Source: Sipunculus nudus (Eukaryota; Annelida; Sipuncula; Golfingiida; Sipunculidae). Taken from it: DNA of 64,000 nucleotides. The stretch's first letter is position 1. Every line of letters starts with the position of its first letter. The position numbers and the translations under genes were made by a program. The stretch is from NCBI GenBank assembly GCA_026874595.1, contig CM049309.1, positions 95,564,723 to 95,628,722 on the forward strand, given 5' to 3'. Below are positions 47,556 through 59,559 of this stretch, piece by piece. A model generated the notes under the pieces. The model was not told the DNA's origin, did no database searches, and saw nothing but the letters and a program-made list of their open reading frames with translations.

Positions 47556-49490
47556 ACTAGACAATTCTTGGCACCGCTGGTGCCATAGTATCGCCAGACA
47601 AATGAGGTTTTGTGGTATTTTGTTGATATAATGTGATGTATTTGTATTTTTGCAATGAATGTGAGAAACATTTGTACAAAATGTAGGAATATTTAAAGTG
47701 AAGGCAATTGTTATGTAAAAGGTTATGTATAAATAGAAGTATATATTTAATGATGTATTGAGTTGTATATGTATGTCTGGAGTAACTTGTTTGAGAATAA
47801 TATAGAGTAAAGCAGAAAGAAAGAGAAAGAGATGGATAGACAGGATTTCAGAGAGATGGAGAGATATGATAATGAGAATGAAATAATAATATCTGTTATA
47901 TTTTGTTTCACATCAAATTTTGTTCTTTGTAATAAATTGTTATATTGTCATAAAAATTGTCATTTGTTCCTTATCAATAGCATAAATTGTGGAAAAACAA
48001 GAAAATAGTGTAGGGGGTGCCACCATGCAGTTCCCAGCAAATGACTCATCACATTACCCATATCTATCTATATGCATAATATGAAAGATATCTGCCAATT
48101 AGTTTCTGTCAAGTCCCATATAGGCAACATTCATGAGCCATTTTAAATAGTCTTCGTCCAAAGGTCAAGACCACTCTCAAAGGAAAATGATCCAGTTGTG
48201 ACTCTGTGGTACACCCAGTGCACTAATTCATTTATCACTGACCATCATATCTATTTATAGAATCTGACCATGGCCCAGAACTGCTGATGTTTGGGCAAAA
48301 CATGATGCAACACCATGTGCAGACCACTAGCTGAAGCAATCCCCCAGGTTCACTGGAGATTTTCATGATTGTTGGTGATTTTTACCATAAATGGCAATAT
48401 TTAAAGTCAAGTCCACTCTCATATGCAAGGTCAGGACCCAAATTTAAATAAATCTCATCCCATAATCCAAATCTATGTATATGCATAATATAAAAGAAAT
48501 CTGTCCATTTGTTTTTGACTTATACTGCTCACAGTGCTGTCAAGTGGCCCTTTTTAAGATATTCGTGATTTTATGTTCTTCACCAAATATGGGAATATTC
48601 AAGGTCAAGGTCACTCTCATAGTCACGGTCATGACCCCAAATCAATAAACTGCATTCCAAAATATCCAACATTTGAATACCTCATTCCATAAACCATATC
48701 TATATACATGCATAACATGAAAGAAATCTGTCCATTACTGTTTGACTTATAATGCTCACAGTATTTACTGTCAAGTGGCAATGATGGGGTATTCAAAGGC
48801 GCAAAAAACAAGAAAAGGACAACAGGTGGCGCCACCTATCTTCTGCAAAAGACAACACTATCCAAGATCTTCCGTCAACTTGATTTTTGGACCAATCCAT
48901 GCATTCCTTTTAAAGATATTCATGATTTTATGTGATTTTCACCATATATGGTAATATTCAAGGTCAAAGCCACTCTCAAAGGAAAGGTCATGACCCCAAT
49001 TTTAATATACATCATCCCATAACCCATACCTATGTACATGCATAATATTGAAGAAATCTGTCAATCAGTTTTTGACTTGTGATGCTAAAAGTACTGTCAA
49101 GCGGCAATGATGGGGGTATTAAACGGCACAAAAACAAGAAAAGGATACTAGGTGGCACCACCAGTTTCCGGTACATGACATCACTATCCAAGATCTTTGT
49201 CCAACTTGATTTTTGGATAAATCCATGAAAGATTTCTTGAGATATTTAAGTATTTGTGTGATTTTCCCCAAAAATGGATCTATTCAAGGTCAAGGTCACT
49301 CTCCTAGTTGAGGTCATGACCCCATTTTAAATAGGCTTCGTCCTCTCACCTATATCTATAAATGTGTCAAGTTTGAAAAAGATCCTTGAAATATTTTTTG
49401 AGTTATTGTGTCCAAAAGAAATCTCTGCGTCGGCGGCGCAACCGTGCCTAAACCATAGTATCTCCAGACTATGTCTGGCGATACAATAAT
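47556..49490. mobile_element. Family-3 element with 12-bp inverted repeats and terminal hairpin
   Basis: Begins actagacaattcttggcacc. GTATCGCCAGAC (47588-47599) is the exact reverse complement of GTCTGGCGATAC (49473-49484). The latter pairs with GTATCTCCAGAC (49458-49469) in a 12-bp hairpin with a 3-nt loop. The interior has tandem modules of about 330 bp with aaggtcaaggtcactctc, atgcataatatgaaagaaat and caggtggcgccacctatc. It was not recognised as coding. Confidence 0.7.
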
Positions 49491-49731
49491 TTTTTTCCCC
49501 ATTCTACTGAGCCAAGAAAAAATTAACAATATTTGCATTTATTCCTTTTTTTCATTACATAATTTTAATCCAAGTTTCTGAATGTTACTATAAATTTACA
49601 GTATAACATACATTTGATTGTGAATATTTCAGTTGATTCACATTTCTAAATTGCATCAACATTTATAGCTAATGTATCTAGTTTATAGTACCTGTCAACA
49701 GAATGGGATGGAGGGAGGAAGGGAGGCAATT

Positions 49732-49732
<1 letters not shown>

Positions 49733-49782
<50 letters not shown>

Positions 49783-49870
49783 AAGATGGAGAAAGAAAGA
49801 GAAAAAGCAGAGGAGAGAGAGAGAGAGAAAGAGAGACCTAGACTGCCAGAGAGAGAGAGAAAGAGAGGCT
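49733..49870. repeat. GA-rich microsatellite
   Basis: (GA)n with interruptions, which produces an Arg-Glu rich frame on the plus strand and Ser-Leu on the minus. These are simple repeats, not genes. Confidence 0.95.
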
Positions 49871-49929
49871 CTCTGGTAATTACTGCCTGACCCAGCCTGA
49901 CCCACTCACAGTGGCAGTAGGTCAGACCT

Positions 49930-51989
49930 GAAGGTGTTATGTAACTGCCCAGTACACTGCATTTAAATACTGATCTGATGCAAACAATGAAGACATGGTA
50001 CCTGGAAACTTAAATAAAATCTACAGTTTTTGATCAATTGGTTTCAAATTTCAGATTTTAACAGATGAAATGTTAATGTGTACATGCTGTGAAAATTATA
50101 TCCACAGCACTAACAGGAAAAATTTGAATATTTATATTTTTTTAAATGGTATCAGGAAAAAAAAGAAAAGTATTCTCAGCTATAAAACTAATACATGTGT
50201 TAAAATTAATCCAAGGATCAAAACACCCAATATATCATACCAGGAGCAAACTGAAGTTGGGAATGTTTAATTTTATGAACTGAAATAAAGGACCAGCAAT
50301 ATAAATTTTGATTATTTAGCCAGTCTCATGTAACAACTGATACAACCATGAGTTATAAGTCAAACAAATTAAAATCTTTAATGAACACTTGTCTGAGTAA
50401 TATTTTAAATTTTTGACATATTTATTTATTATTTTAATTTTGTAATAAATATAAACCAACAAGTTAAAGACCTGGAAAAGACCTGGAAATTTAGATTAAT
50501 TTAGTGCCTCGCTTCAAGCATGCATAATTGGCCTGAAAGGTCAATGTGGGGACATAAAAGAGGGGCTTCAGTACAGCTAAGGTGTGAAATGGTCTCATAA
50601 AAACTTTTATAAAAGCTAGTTTTTGACCAATTCCTTTTATAACTTCAGAATTTAGAAGCTAAAATCCTTATGTGTGCAAGATATGAAAATTAAATCAACA
50701 GTGCTTACAGGGAAAAACATGCCGTGGCCAAAGTCGGGCAAAATTTAAGGTACTGATTTTATATTTATGCTAATAACTGATAAAATTTGAAAAATTCAGA
50801 ACTAATTTTGGGAATACAATTGAATCTTGATTAAATAATGTTATATCCCTGGCAAAAAATGTCTACCTTCAGCAATTTTCATGTTAAGAGATTAAATATA
50901 TTTCTTGATTTTTTACAAAGTGCATTATGTTTGGGCCTAGAACTTAAAACAATTACACAATACTGACATCATTTCTGGCATATGCATAGCGAATGTATAG
51001 AAAAATATGTATATTATATATTATCTAAGTCAGATCAGTGGTTTTGATATTAGCAAACTTAAAAGTGTAACAATGGGTTTTTAATGGAAAAATGAAGATT
51101 TTCTTAATATCTCGAAGGAATGCAGTCCTAGTGACCAAACTTTTAGTATGGTAGAGGATTTGGGGGACATCTAACTGTATGCAAAATTTAAGGAACTTAG
51201 AGCTGAAGCTGGGAGCTGAGCTCTAGTAAACTGCATAACACTAGCTCGATGTAAACAATATGTGACATGGTGCTTGAAAACTTGAATACAATCCACAGTT
51301 TTTGATCAACTGGTTTCAAATTTTTTGTTTTAACAGTTGAAATGGTAACAAAAACATGCTTTGAAAATTAAATCCACAGCAGTTACAGGAAAAAAACTTG
51401 CCATGGTCAAACTTGGGCAAAATTTAAGGTACCAATTTTATATTTTTGCCAATATTTAAAAAAATTTAACAGATTTTAATCTAATTTTTGTATACAATTA
51501 AATTTTGATTATTTAAAGTAGTATTACTGAAAAAAAATTCCTACCTTTAACACTTTTGGTCTTAAGTGACAAAATATCTTTCCTCATTTTTTTACAAAGT
51601 CCATTATGTTTCGGCCCATAACTTTTTAAAATTAAATAATACTGACTTAATTTCTGGCATGTACATAGGAACCATATAGAGGAATATTTACGGTAAAAAT
51701 GAAGAAAACCAGATGAGTGGTTTTGATATTAGGCAGTCCTGAAGTGTGAAAATAGATTTCTAATAAAAATTTGAGGTTTTTCCTTAATATCTCGAAGGAA
51801 CGAAGTCATATTGACCCAATTTTTGGCATGGTAGGAGATTTTGGGGACATCTAACTGTATGCCGAATTTCAGATTCGTAGGTCCAATGGTGTCGAAACGT
51901 GCCAGACAGACGCATGGACAGACAGACCGACGGACAACGGACAATGGACCACGACTATAGCTCAGATGACTTATAGTCAGCTGAGCTAA
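49930..51989. mobile_element. Family-2 right-hand segments
   Basis: Repeats the module order of 16191-17563, with tatgtttgggcc, the gtggttttgatatta block twice, and catctaactgtatgc. It ends with the tail cagctgagctaa at 51989. The minus-strand frame at 51729-52043 shares FDTIGPTNLKFGIQLDVPKI with the frame at 46069-46380. Confidence 0.65.
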
Positions 51990-52086
51990 AAACATGGTAA
52001 AATCTGTAAATGTAGTGTAATAAAATAATGAAGAATCGGCCACAAAACATCTATGTTAAACTCTGTAAGATGTAATAGAATAATGA
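51990..52086. repeat. About 56-bp minisatellite, fragment 2
   Basis: 1.7 units between two transposon ends, nearly identical to 58205-58315. This shows that the array had a higher-order repeat before it was split. Confidence 0.8.
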
Positions 52087-55000
52087 ACAAGGCCTACAGG
52101 CCTAATGCGAACCTGTGCATTGGGAAATACACCAGGTATAATGCTTCAATGCTGGACCATTACTTTTCATGTATATGAACCATGCAAGTACTAAACATTT
52201 TGAACAAGAAACAATTACACAACCATCACTGCTGAAATTCTGGCATAGGTGCACACAACACTAAAAAGATTGTAGCTGGCACCACCAGTCTTGTCTACAA
52301 CGAAGCAATCAAAGATATATACATAAGCCCAATTTCAGACTGATATAACAAACCCCTCCTGAGAAAAACGTGTGCAAAGGTCATGGTAGGTGGCGACACC
52401 TGTCTTGTGAGCGAGAAAGCCATCAAAGACACATAGACAGGTCAAAATATTAGGCCAATACATCAAACTTACCTTGAGTCTGATGCATGGGGCTGACCAG
52501 GCTTAGGTGAGAAAGACTGTTGCCCCGAGTGAACTGTGACAAATTGCTTGCTCAGACTACTGCACTGAGTGAACTCATGACCAGCACCTGGCTAGACTGA
52601 GTGAACTTTTGACCTGTACCTGGCTGCACTGAGTGAGCTCTTGACCTGTTGCATAATCTGACACAGTTGGCAGTCTGCCAAAGCTATAAATAGAATGCAG
52701 CTACTGCACTGAGTAAACTCCTGACCCATACCTGGCTGCACTGAGTGAACTCTTGACCTGTTGCCTAATCAGATTCAGTTGGCAGTCTGCCAAAGCTATA
52801 AATAGATCCAGACTGACCTCTAGCCTGTTGCCAAATCTGAAATAGTAGCCACACCATTGCGTAAGCTCATGCAGGGGCCCTACCCTGAGGGGCTTGACAC
52901 CCATGAAGTGATTACATGGTGCCCATGAGGTGTTCACATGTCACCCATGAGGTGATCACATGCCATGTGCTTGGCTGCACTGATTGAACTCTTGACCTAT
53001 ATCTGGCTGCACTGAATGAACTCTTGATCTGTTCCCAAATCTGAAACAGTTGGCAGTTTCTCATTCTATTTAAAGATACAGATTCAATCTTGGCCTGTTG
53101 GTATATCTGTTTACACATACTGAAAGACTTTGGTTAAAATTTCTTTTCTTAAGCCGACATATTCATAAACTTTTTATCAAAATATCTAGAATAATAAAAG
53201 ATGCAGTACTTTCATTGTTAAAGGTCCAATAGTTCTGCCAAAAATCATTCTAGTAAACTTGAACAAAGGCCACCTATGAATAATTTTTGTGCAATGTTAC
53301 AGAAGATATAATTGAAATAATAATTATGTAGAAGAACACTATTGCAGTCCTCAGTTTGAAAAAGACATAATAATGGCCATAAGACCAACTTAAGCTTTTC
53401 ACAACTCAACCAAAAATCAACAAACTCAGTATTTTCTGATATGATTGAAAGAACCATGTCCTAGGATAATTCTTTTGAAAAATTGAACAATTCAACTTGA
53501 CAGTTTACCGTAAATCTTGTTTTTATGGCCGCACGTCTATTTATAGCCGCACCCTGAAATTGCAACGTCTCCTAAAGGAGCTCCCACTGAGGTCCAAATA
53601 CCCAAAACCCCCCTTAAAGGCCGCACCCCGACTCCATCTCTGGCCTGAGGGTAAAATATTTAGTTGCACGTAGCAAAATAAATCACGACATAGCTGCTTT
53701 AATGAAGACTAGAATAAAAAAGTATTAATTACAGAGGTTAAATATGTTGCCAGATTACGTATATTAAATATATTTAACGCTCGAGATAGGGACAAAACAG
53801 ACATTTTGTTCCTAACGACTTTTGCACATGGATTGGCAGGCATTTATCAGAAAAAGAAAGATTCCCCGAACGATCGTTTCGTTTGAATGGTGGTTACGCA
53901 AAACGATTTTGGAATGCATCAACACGCTTCTTGCATGTAAAAGACCATAGTATGAACACTGAATTGAGGTTTATATGTACATTTATTGAAGCAAAAAGCC
54001 CGAATACTATCCACTATTACGCACCATCACGCAGTAGCGTTCAGGGGGCGACATGATGGCTAAGACTGCTGAGACTGTCAGATTTTCAACCTGCAGGAAC
54101 TTAATCACGGCTTGTGGTATACATATAAAAATTTATATGTAGAACCTTGACATGTATATCTTTCGTGCGATATATAACTTGTTATAAAAAATCTTGGTAA
54201 TTGTCACCAAATAATACGTTTAAAACACCCCAACTGTAACACAGCGGCCCCCTTCGTTGGGCATGGTCAAGCAATATTGAAATAAATGCCTATTTTAAAC
54301 TCATTTGCAGCATTATTTAGCAACGATTATTTGTTTAGAAAGTAAAATGAATAAAAAGCTGACATCATAAAGAGTCGCACAATGGCTGACGATTGTTTTA
54401 AAATCAAGTTTGAGTGCCGCCATGTGCTGAAACGCCCTGGTGTTCTGCTAAGAATATTTTGAACGGCTGTACGCGGTGGGTGGTAAACAGAACAGCCACC
54501 TATTTCGTCCCAGTGTGCCTTGCGCGAACGTTACCTTGACAAGATGGCTCCCCACACGGACACTTTCTTGAGGAAAAAACCTTGCTTACCTCGACCGGCC
54601 ATTTTAATTTCACTTCAAAATCACTCGTTTTCACGCGTCATGTTTGCTATACATGCGTATCTCGACAAGGTAACTTCAGTTATTTTAATATTTAGTTGAG
54701 TTGACCAGCGATGTTTTCAAACGCATCAGCAAATTGTGACATGGAGCGATGTCAACGAACGATGTGACGATGATAATACCGAAGTTACCGGTATGAAAAT
54801 GATTCGAATCTTCCGAGTAATTCAAGAAATGGAATTTTTCATCATAGATTAAGATTTCAAAATATTACTTTTAGAATTAAAATATACAGTGACTTTAAAT
54901 GAATCAGCAGAATGTTTCTGTCCAAAATATATTGAAAATCAGTAGCAAACAAGAATACGGCACGGCATGTAAAATCTGTATAATTCCATCGGCTGTAGTG

Positions 55001-58000
55001 ACATGTTCTACCATTTATATCTACAAGCGGGTTTCCCCTCCAACACTCTTTCCATTCATACAATATATTCGTGATTGTATAAAAAAAACAAAGATTAAAC
55101 AGAAGTAAATGACCGGGCTATACGCATTCAAGGATGAAGGTTTTCCAGAAACATGACATGGGGGCGAGAAGATGGGCTATTCAATATCGAGGTACATGTA
55201 TCAGACATTATAAAAAATGTCAGTAAGTAACCTGCTAAATTTGAACTTTTATAAAGATTTCATAGTGTACTCAATTACATATTTTGATTTTCTGAATTAT
55301 TTTTATTAACAACAGATTCCAAGGCAATTCAGCTCCGTCAAAGGTATGACCGGTAATACCGATTTTTTCCAACAGACGTCACCACTAGTCCTCACCATGA
55401 ATAATCTCATTCATTTTAATCTCTTAATAAGTGTTGTTATTGTTCAATGTTTATTATTATTGTTTAATTGATTGCATATAATTATATTTTAAATGAACAT
55501 TTAGACTATACAATTTTATACAATAAATCTGTGACTACAAAGAGTATTTCCTCTGTGGTGTGCTTGATCTCCTTTTATCGCCCAAAGGAGCGCCATGTCC
55601 GGGAGAGAGTTCTTCTCACAGTTCATTTCTGATAAACCATCTATTTATGGCCGCATCCCGAGTTCAGAAAAAAAGTCGAGATTTTCGATTTTGAGTTTGT
55701 TTTTAAGGCCGCGGCGATAAAAACAGGATTTACGGTATTTATTAAGCTGAAAGAGGCAAAAATTATGAAGATTTTTGCCCATAAAAAAGGTCAATGTAGG
55801 TGGCACCACTAAATCTAAAACTTCAAATATGAGCTATGTGACCAACATTTGCACAATACCTGGTAATGCTAGCTTCTGTCATTTCTGAGAGTACTATGTC
55901 AGTATGCTTACTTTGCCGAATGACTGTTCAAATTTGTGTAACTCCACTAAAATTCATCAAATGCAAACCATTTGAACAAACTTGAGAGGGCTTGCCTCTG
56001 GGATCATGTATGTAAAATATTTAACAATTTGGCTGGACAGTCTACAAGAAGACAACTTTTAAAATATTGTCAGCTTTTTCCTTATAAAATCTAAGTAAAT
56101 GCAGATAGCAAAAAAATAAGCTGAATCCCACAAAATTTGATATGTGACAGATTATTGCATAAAATCTGGGAATGGTAGCTCCTGCTATTCCTGAGAAATT
56201 ATGGATTAATGTACAGATGACCAATGACCCCCGTACAAAAATAAGTCAATTCAGGTGGTGCCACCAATACCTGAATTTCATATATGACTCATGTGACCAA
56301 CACTTGCAAAAAATTTGGTGATGATAGCTCTGGCTGTTTCTGAGACTGTCATTTTAGTATGCTTTTTTGGACAGATGACTAAGTTCAACTTCCTGAACAA
56401 AATTGAGGGAGATGGTATAAAAGATTATTTCTGTGAAATATTGAACAATTTGGCTTGAGTGTTTCGGAGGAGAAGATTTTTAAAGGGTTTTTTAGCTTTT
56501 TCTCTATAAAATTTAAGAAAATTTTCAGATGGCTAATTTTTTGCATTAAATTTCATGATGCTAGCTCCAATCATTTTTAAAATAGTATGGGTAAACGTAC
56601 AGAAGACAAACGCCGCCACACCATCGCATTAGTTCACAGGTTCACTAAAAATTAATACAGATGCATATTGAATGCAAAATTAAAATACAGATATATCTCA
56701 CTGATGGCAAATTCTTGAATTAAGTTGAGTAGGGAAACCAATAATTTATAATCCACGTACAGTTGTCTTTATATAGCCACAGAGAGCTGAATATCCATGA
56801 TTGTAACATTGCCTGGTATGATGAATAACTTAAATCATAAATCAAGCTTTTAAAAAAACTTTCTTGTCAATATTAACCAAAGATAACCTGAAATCTAAAT
56901 GTATAGTGGCATGATGTAATAGATGCAGATAAACTGGTGCCAGGCTACATGTAACAGCATCACACAGCTAACATATATGGTAAAATGACTCAATTCAAGC
57001 TCCATAATTCAGCCAAAAGTCATTCATGTGGCACCATTAATGACAATTATTATAAGAATAATTGTAGGGATTATTCTTGTAAAATATTTAACAAACTGGC
57101 TTCAGTGGCATCAGTCGAAAAACGTTTTGCAGGTTTACAACTCATATAGGAAGATACAGCAAACTGGCTAAGTTCAGCTTCCCGTAACTCAGCCAAAAAG
57201 CACTGAACCAAAACCATTTAAAAAAACTTGAATTATCAACATCTGAGGATAATTAATGTGTGAGATTTAAGAATTTGGCCCAGTGGTTTTTGAGAAGAAG
57301 ATCTTTGTAGCCACTGAGCTAAAATGGGCTGTTATGGCATATGACTAAATTCAGCTTCCCATAACTTAGCCAAAAGTCACTGAACTGAGACCATTTGAAC
57401 AAACTTCAGAAAACACTACCCTAGGATCATTTCTGTGCGATATTAAACATTTTGGCCATATGGTTTCAGAGAAGAAGTCGTTTGTAGCCCTCAGTGTGAT
57501 ACAGGCACTGATGACCCCGTACAAAAAAGGCCGATGCAGGTGTCGCCACCAATACCTCAATTTCAGATATGACTTATGTGACCAACATTGGCATAAAATT
57601 TGGTGATGATAGCTCCAGCCATTTCTGAGATTTAAATTTTAATATGCTTTTTTGCACAGGTAACAAAGTTCAACCTCCTGTAACTCGGCCAAAAATCTCC
57701 GAACTGGAACCATTCGAACAAACTTGAGATAGATTGTTCCAGGGATCATTTCTGTGAAATATTGGACAATTTTGCTGGACAGTTTCGGAGAAGAAGTTTT
57801 TAAAGCTTTTTTTAGCTTTTCCCCTATAAAATCTAAGAAAATGCAGTTAGAAAAAAAATAAAATCCGATATAGTTTTTTGGATGACTGATTATTTGCGAA
57901 TATTTGGTGATGCTAGCTTCAGCCATTTTTGAGATAGCTATGGTTAACGTACAGACGACGCACCACGCACGACACACGACGGATGACGCCACACCATCGC

Positions 58001-58021
58001 ATAAGCTCACAGGTTCGCTAA
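52087..58021. mobile_element. Family-1 element, full-length type, carrying a nested insertion
   Basis: Starts acaaggcctacaggcctaat and gcgaacctgtgc, and ends cacaggttcgctaa. Subterminal inverted repeats are perfect. It is inserted in the 56-bp array: the left flank is aatagaataatga and the right flank aaatacagccac, so the array resumes with no duplicated target bases. Removing 53508-55735 leaves 3.7 kb, equal to the copy at 41556. Confidence 0.85.
53508..55735. mobile_element. 2.2-kb DNA transposon with TA target duplication
   Basis: Termini CCGTAAATCTTGTTTTTAT and GGCCGC at the left, matched by an inverted copy at the right with two differences in 25 bp. TA lies on both sides (53506-53507, 55736-55737). 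The homologous uninterrupted site at about 42980-43005 (cagtttaatcattaagctg) confirms the insertion point and the 2-bp duplication. Subterminal ggccgca / agccgca motifs occur near both ends, for example ctatttatagccgcaccc and ctatttatggccgcatcc. No transposase was recognised, so it is probably non-autonomous. TA duplications are known from Tc1/mariner and some other superfamilies. The terminal sequence does not let me choose. Confidence 0.85.
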
Positions 58022-58525
58022 AAATACAGCCACAAAACATCTATGTTAAACTCTGTAAGATGTAATAAAATCATGAGGAATACAGCAAGAAACCATCTAT
58101 GGTAAACTCTGTAAGATCTGATACAATAATGAACCATAAAGCCACAAAATATCTATGGTAAAATCTGTAAGATGTGAAACAATAATGAAGAATACAGCCA
58201 CAAAAAAAAACATGGTAAAATCTGTAAATGTAGTGTAATAAAATAATGAAGAATACAGCCACAAAAAATCTATGTTAATCTCTGTAAGATGTAATAGAAT
58301 AATGAAGAATACAGCCACAAAACATCTATTTTAACTCTGTAAGATGTAACAAAATAATGATCAAAACAGCAACAAAATATCTATGGTAAGCTCTGTAAGA
58401 CGTTATAAAATAATGAACAATACAGCCACAAAACATCTATGGTAAACTCTGTCAGATGTAATAAAATAATAAAGAATACAGCTACAAAACATATATGGTA
58501 AACTATGTAAGATGTAATAAAATAA
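58022..58525. repeat. About 56-bp minisatellite, fragment 3
   Basis: About nine units. 58068-58200 is almost identical to 39355-39488, and 58205-58315 to 51990-52086, in the same order. The three fragments therefore fit one former array with a repeated higher-order block. On the minus strand most units keep cttacag. Confidence 0.85.
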
Positions 58526-59165
58526 CTAGATATTTCTTGGCCCCGCAGGTGCCATAGTATCCCCAGACAGTTAACCCCCACTCCTCCCCCAGCCTCGAAG
58601 AATAGGATCCCATCTTGAATTCAGATGCAGAGACTGACACTTGGCAAGCCACCATGGTTTCTTATAAGTATGGGCATATTTAAGGTAAAGGTCACTCTAC
58701 AGGAGAGGTCATGAACCAAACTGAAATATATCTCATTCTGTAACCCATGTCTATATACATCATATGAAAGAAATCTGTCCATTAGTTTTCAACTTATCAT
58801 GCTCACAGTGCTGTGAAGTGGCAATGGTGGGGTATTACAAGGTGCGAAAGCAAGAAAACGACACAAGGTGGTGCCACCTGTATTCTGCAGAAGACAAAAC
58901 AATCCAAGATTAAAAAAAAAATTATTTAAAGATTAAAAAAAAAAATTGTTTTTTTAACTTAAAATATATATATGCATGATATGAAAGAAATCTCAGCGTT
59001 ATCGCCTCTGTGACCTTGAAAAATGCATCAAGGTCATCCATATTTGAACTTGGCCTAGCCCTTGATAAGATGCATCTAAACTTTAGGTTTGGTGACTGTA
59101 CCACAAATTCTTTTTGAGTTATTGCCCTAATAACATTTTAGCATAATCGCTGCTGTGACCTTGAA
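58526..59165. mobile_element. Family-3 left segment
   Basis: Starts ctagatatttcttggccccg and gtgccatagtatccccagac, followed by aaggtcactct, atgaaagaaatctgtccatt and caaggtggtgccacctgt blocks, as in 47556-49490. It is cut by a family-2 terminus at 59166. Confidence 0.6.
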
Positions 59166-59559
59166 ACAAGGTACCCATGGGTCACGGCGCTCAGCTGTTA
59201 TATATGATAAAACTAGATGTGTCGGAACGACACGAATGCCCCCGCCTGGGGCAAATTAGAAACATTTGTAAAATTTTGAAAATTTTTTTAAGTTCAGGAG
59301 GTGTCGTATGGTCAAAAGTAGGTCAACTAGGGCAATATGCAAACTCGATCTGTAACGGGTCATTATCAAGCAACACACCAAAAATCATGCCAGTATATGC
59401 AGGTATTGTGAAAAAAAGTCCATACATGTGCATTTTCCATAAAAATTTCTGTCTTTAATGAAATTTTCTATGTTTAGGAGCCGTAAAACAATCAAAAGTA
59501 GGTCAACCGGGACAAAATGCGATCTCGATCTGTAACTGTCATTATCTGCCCACACATAA
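59166..59559. repeat. Family-2 left terminus plus a duplicated module of about 200 bp
   Basis: acaaggtacccatgggtcac, then ggcgctcagctg. It is followed by ctagatgtgtcggaacgacac, which contains a 6-bp perfect stem, and two copies of a module with caaaagtaggtcaac and gatctcgatctgtaac. Confidence 0.65.

Larger units (their letters stand above)
39492..51989. mobile_element. Composite family-2 insertion, 12.5 kb with nested elements
   Basis: The left terminus acaagggacccatgggtcac at 39492 and the right terminus cagctgagctaa at 51989 are bordered on both outer sides by units of the same 56-bp array. The junction sequence (acagcca-taaa / aaacatggtaaaatc) matches a continuous stretch near 58195-58225, with no target duplication. 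Inside are a family-1 copy (41556-45293), a head-to-tail family-2 junction at 46425/46426, a family-3 copy (47556-49490) and microsatellites. It could be one element with later insertions or successive insertions at the same spot. Confidence 0.6.

Noticed and set aside
49672-49905. Arg-Glu and Ser-Leu repeat proteins
   Set aside because: Translation of a (GA)n microsatellite.
58071-58581. Frames with ITEFTIDVLWLYSSLFYY-type repeats
   Set aside because: Translation of the 56-bp array; no membrane protein gene is implied.
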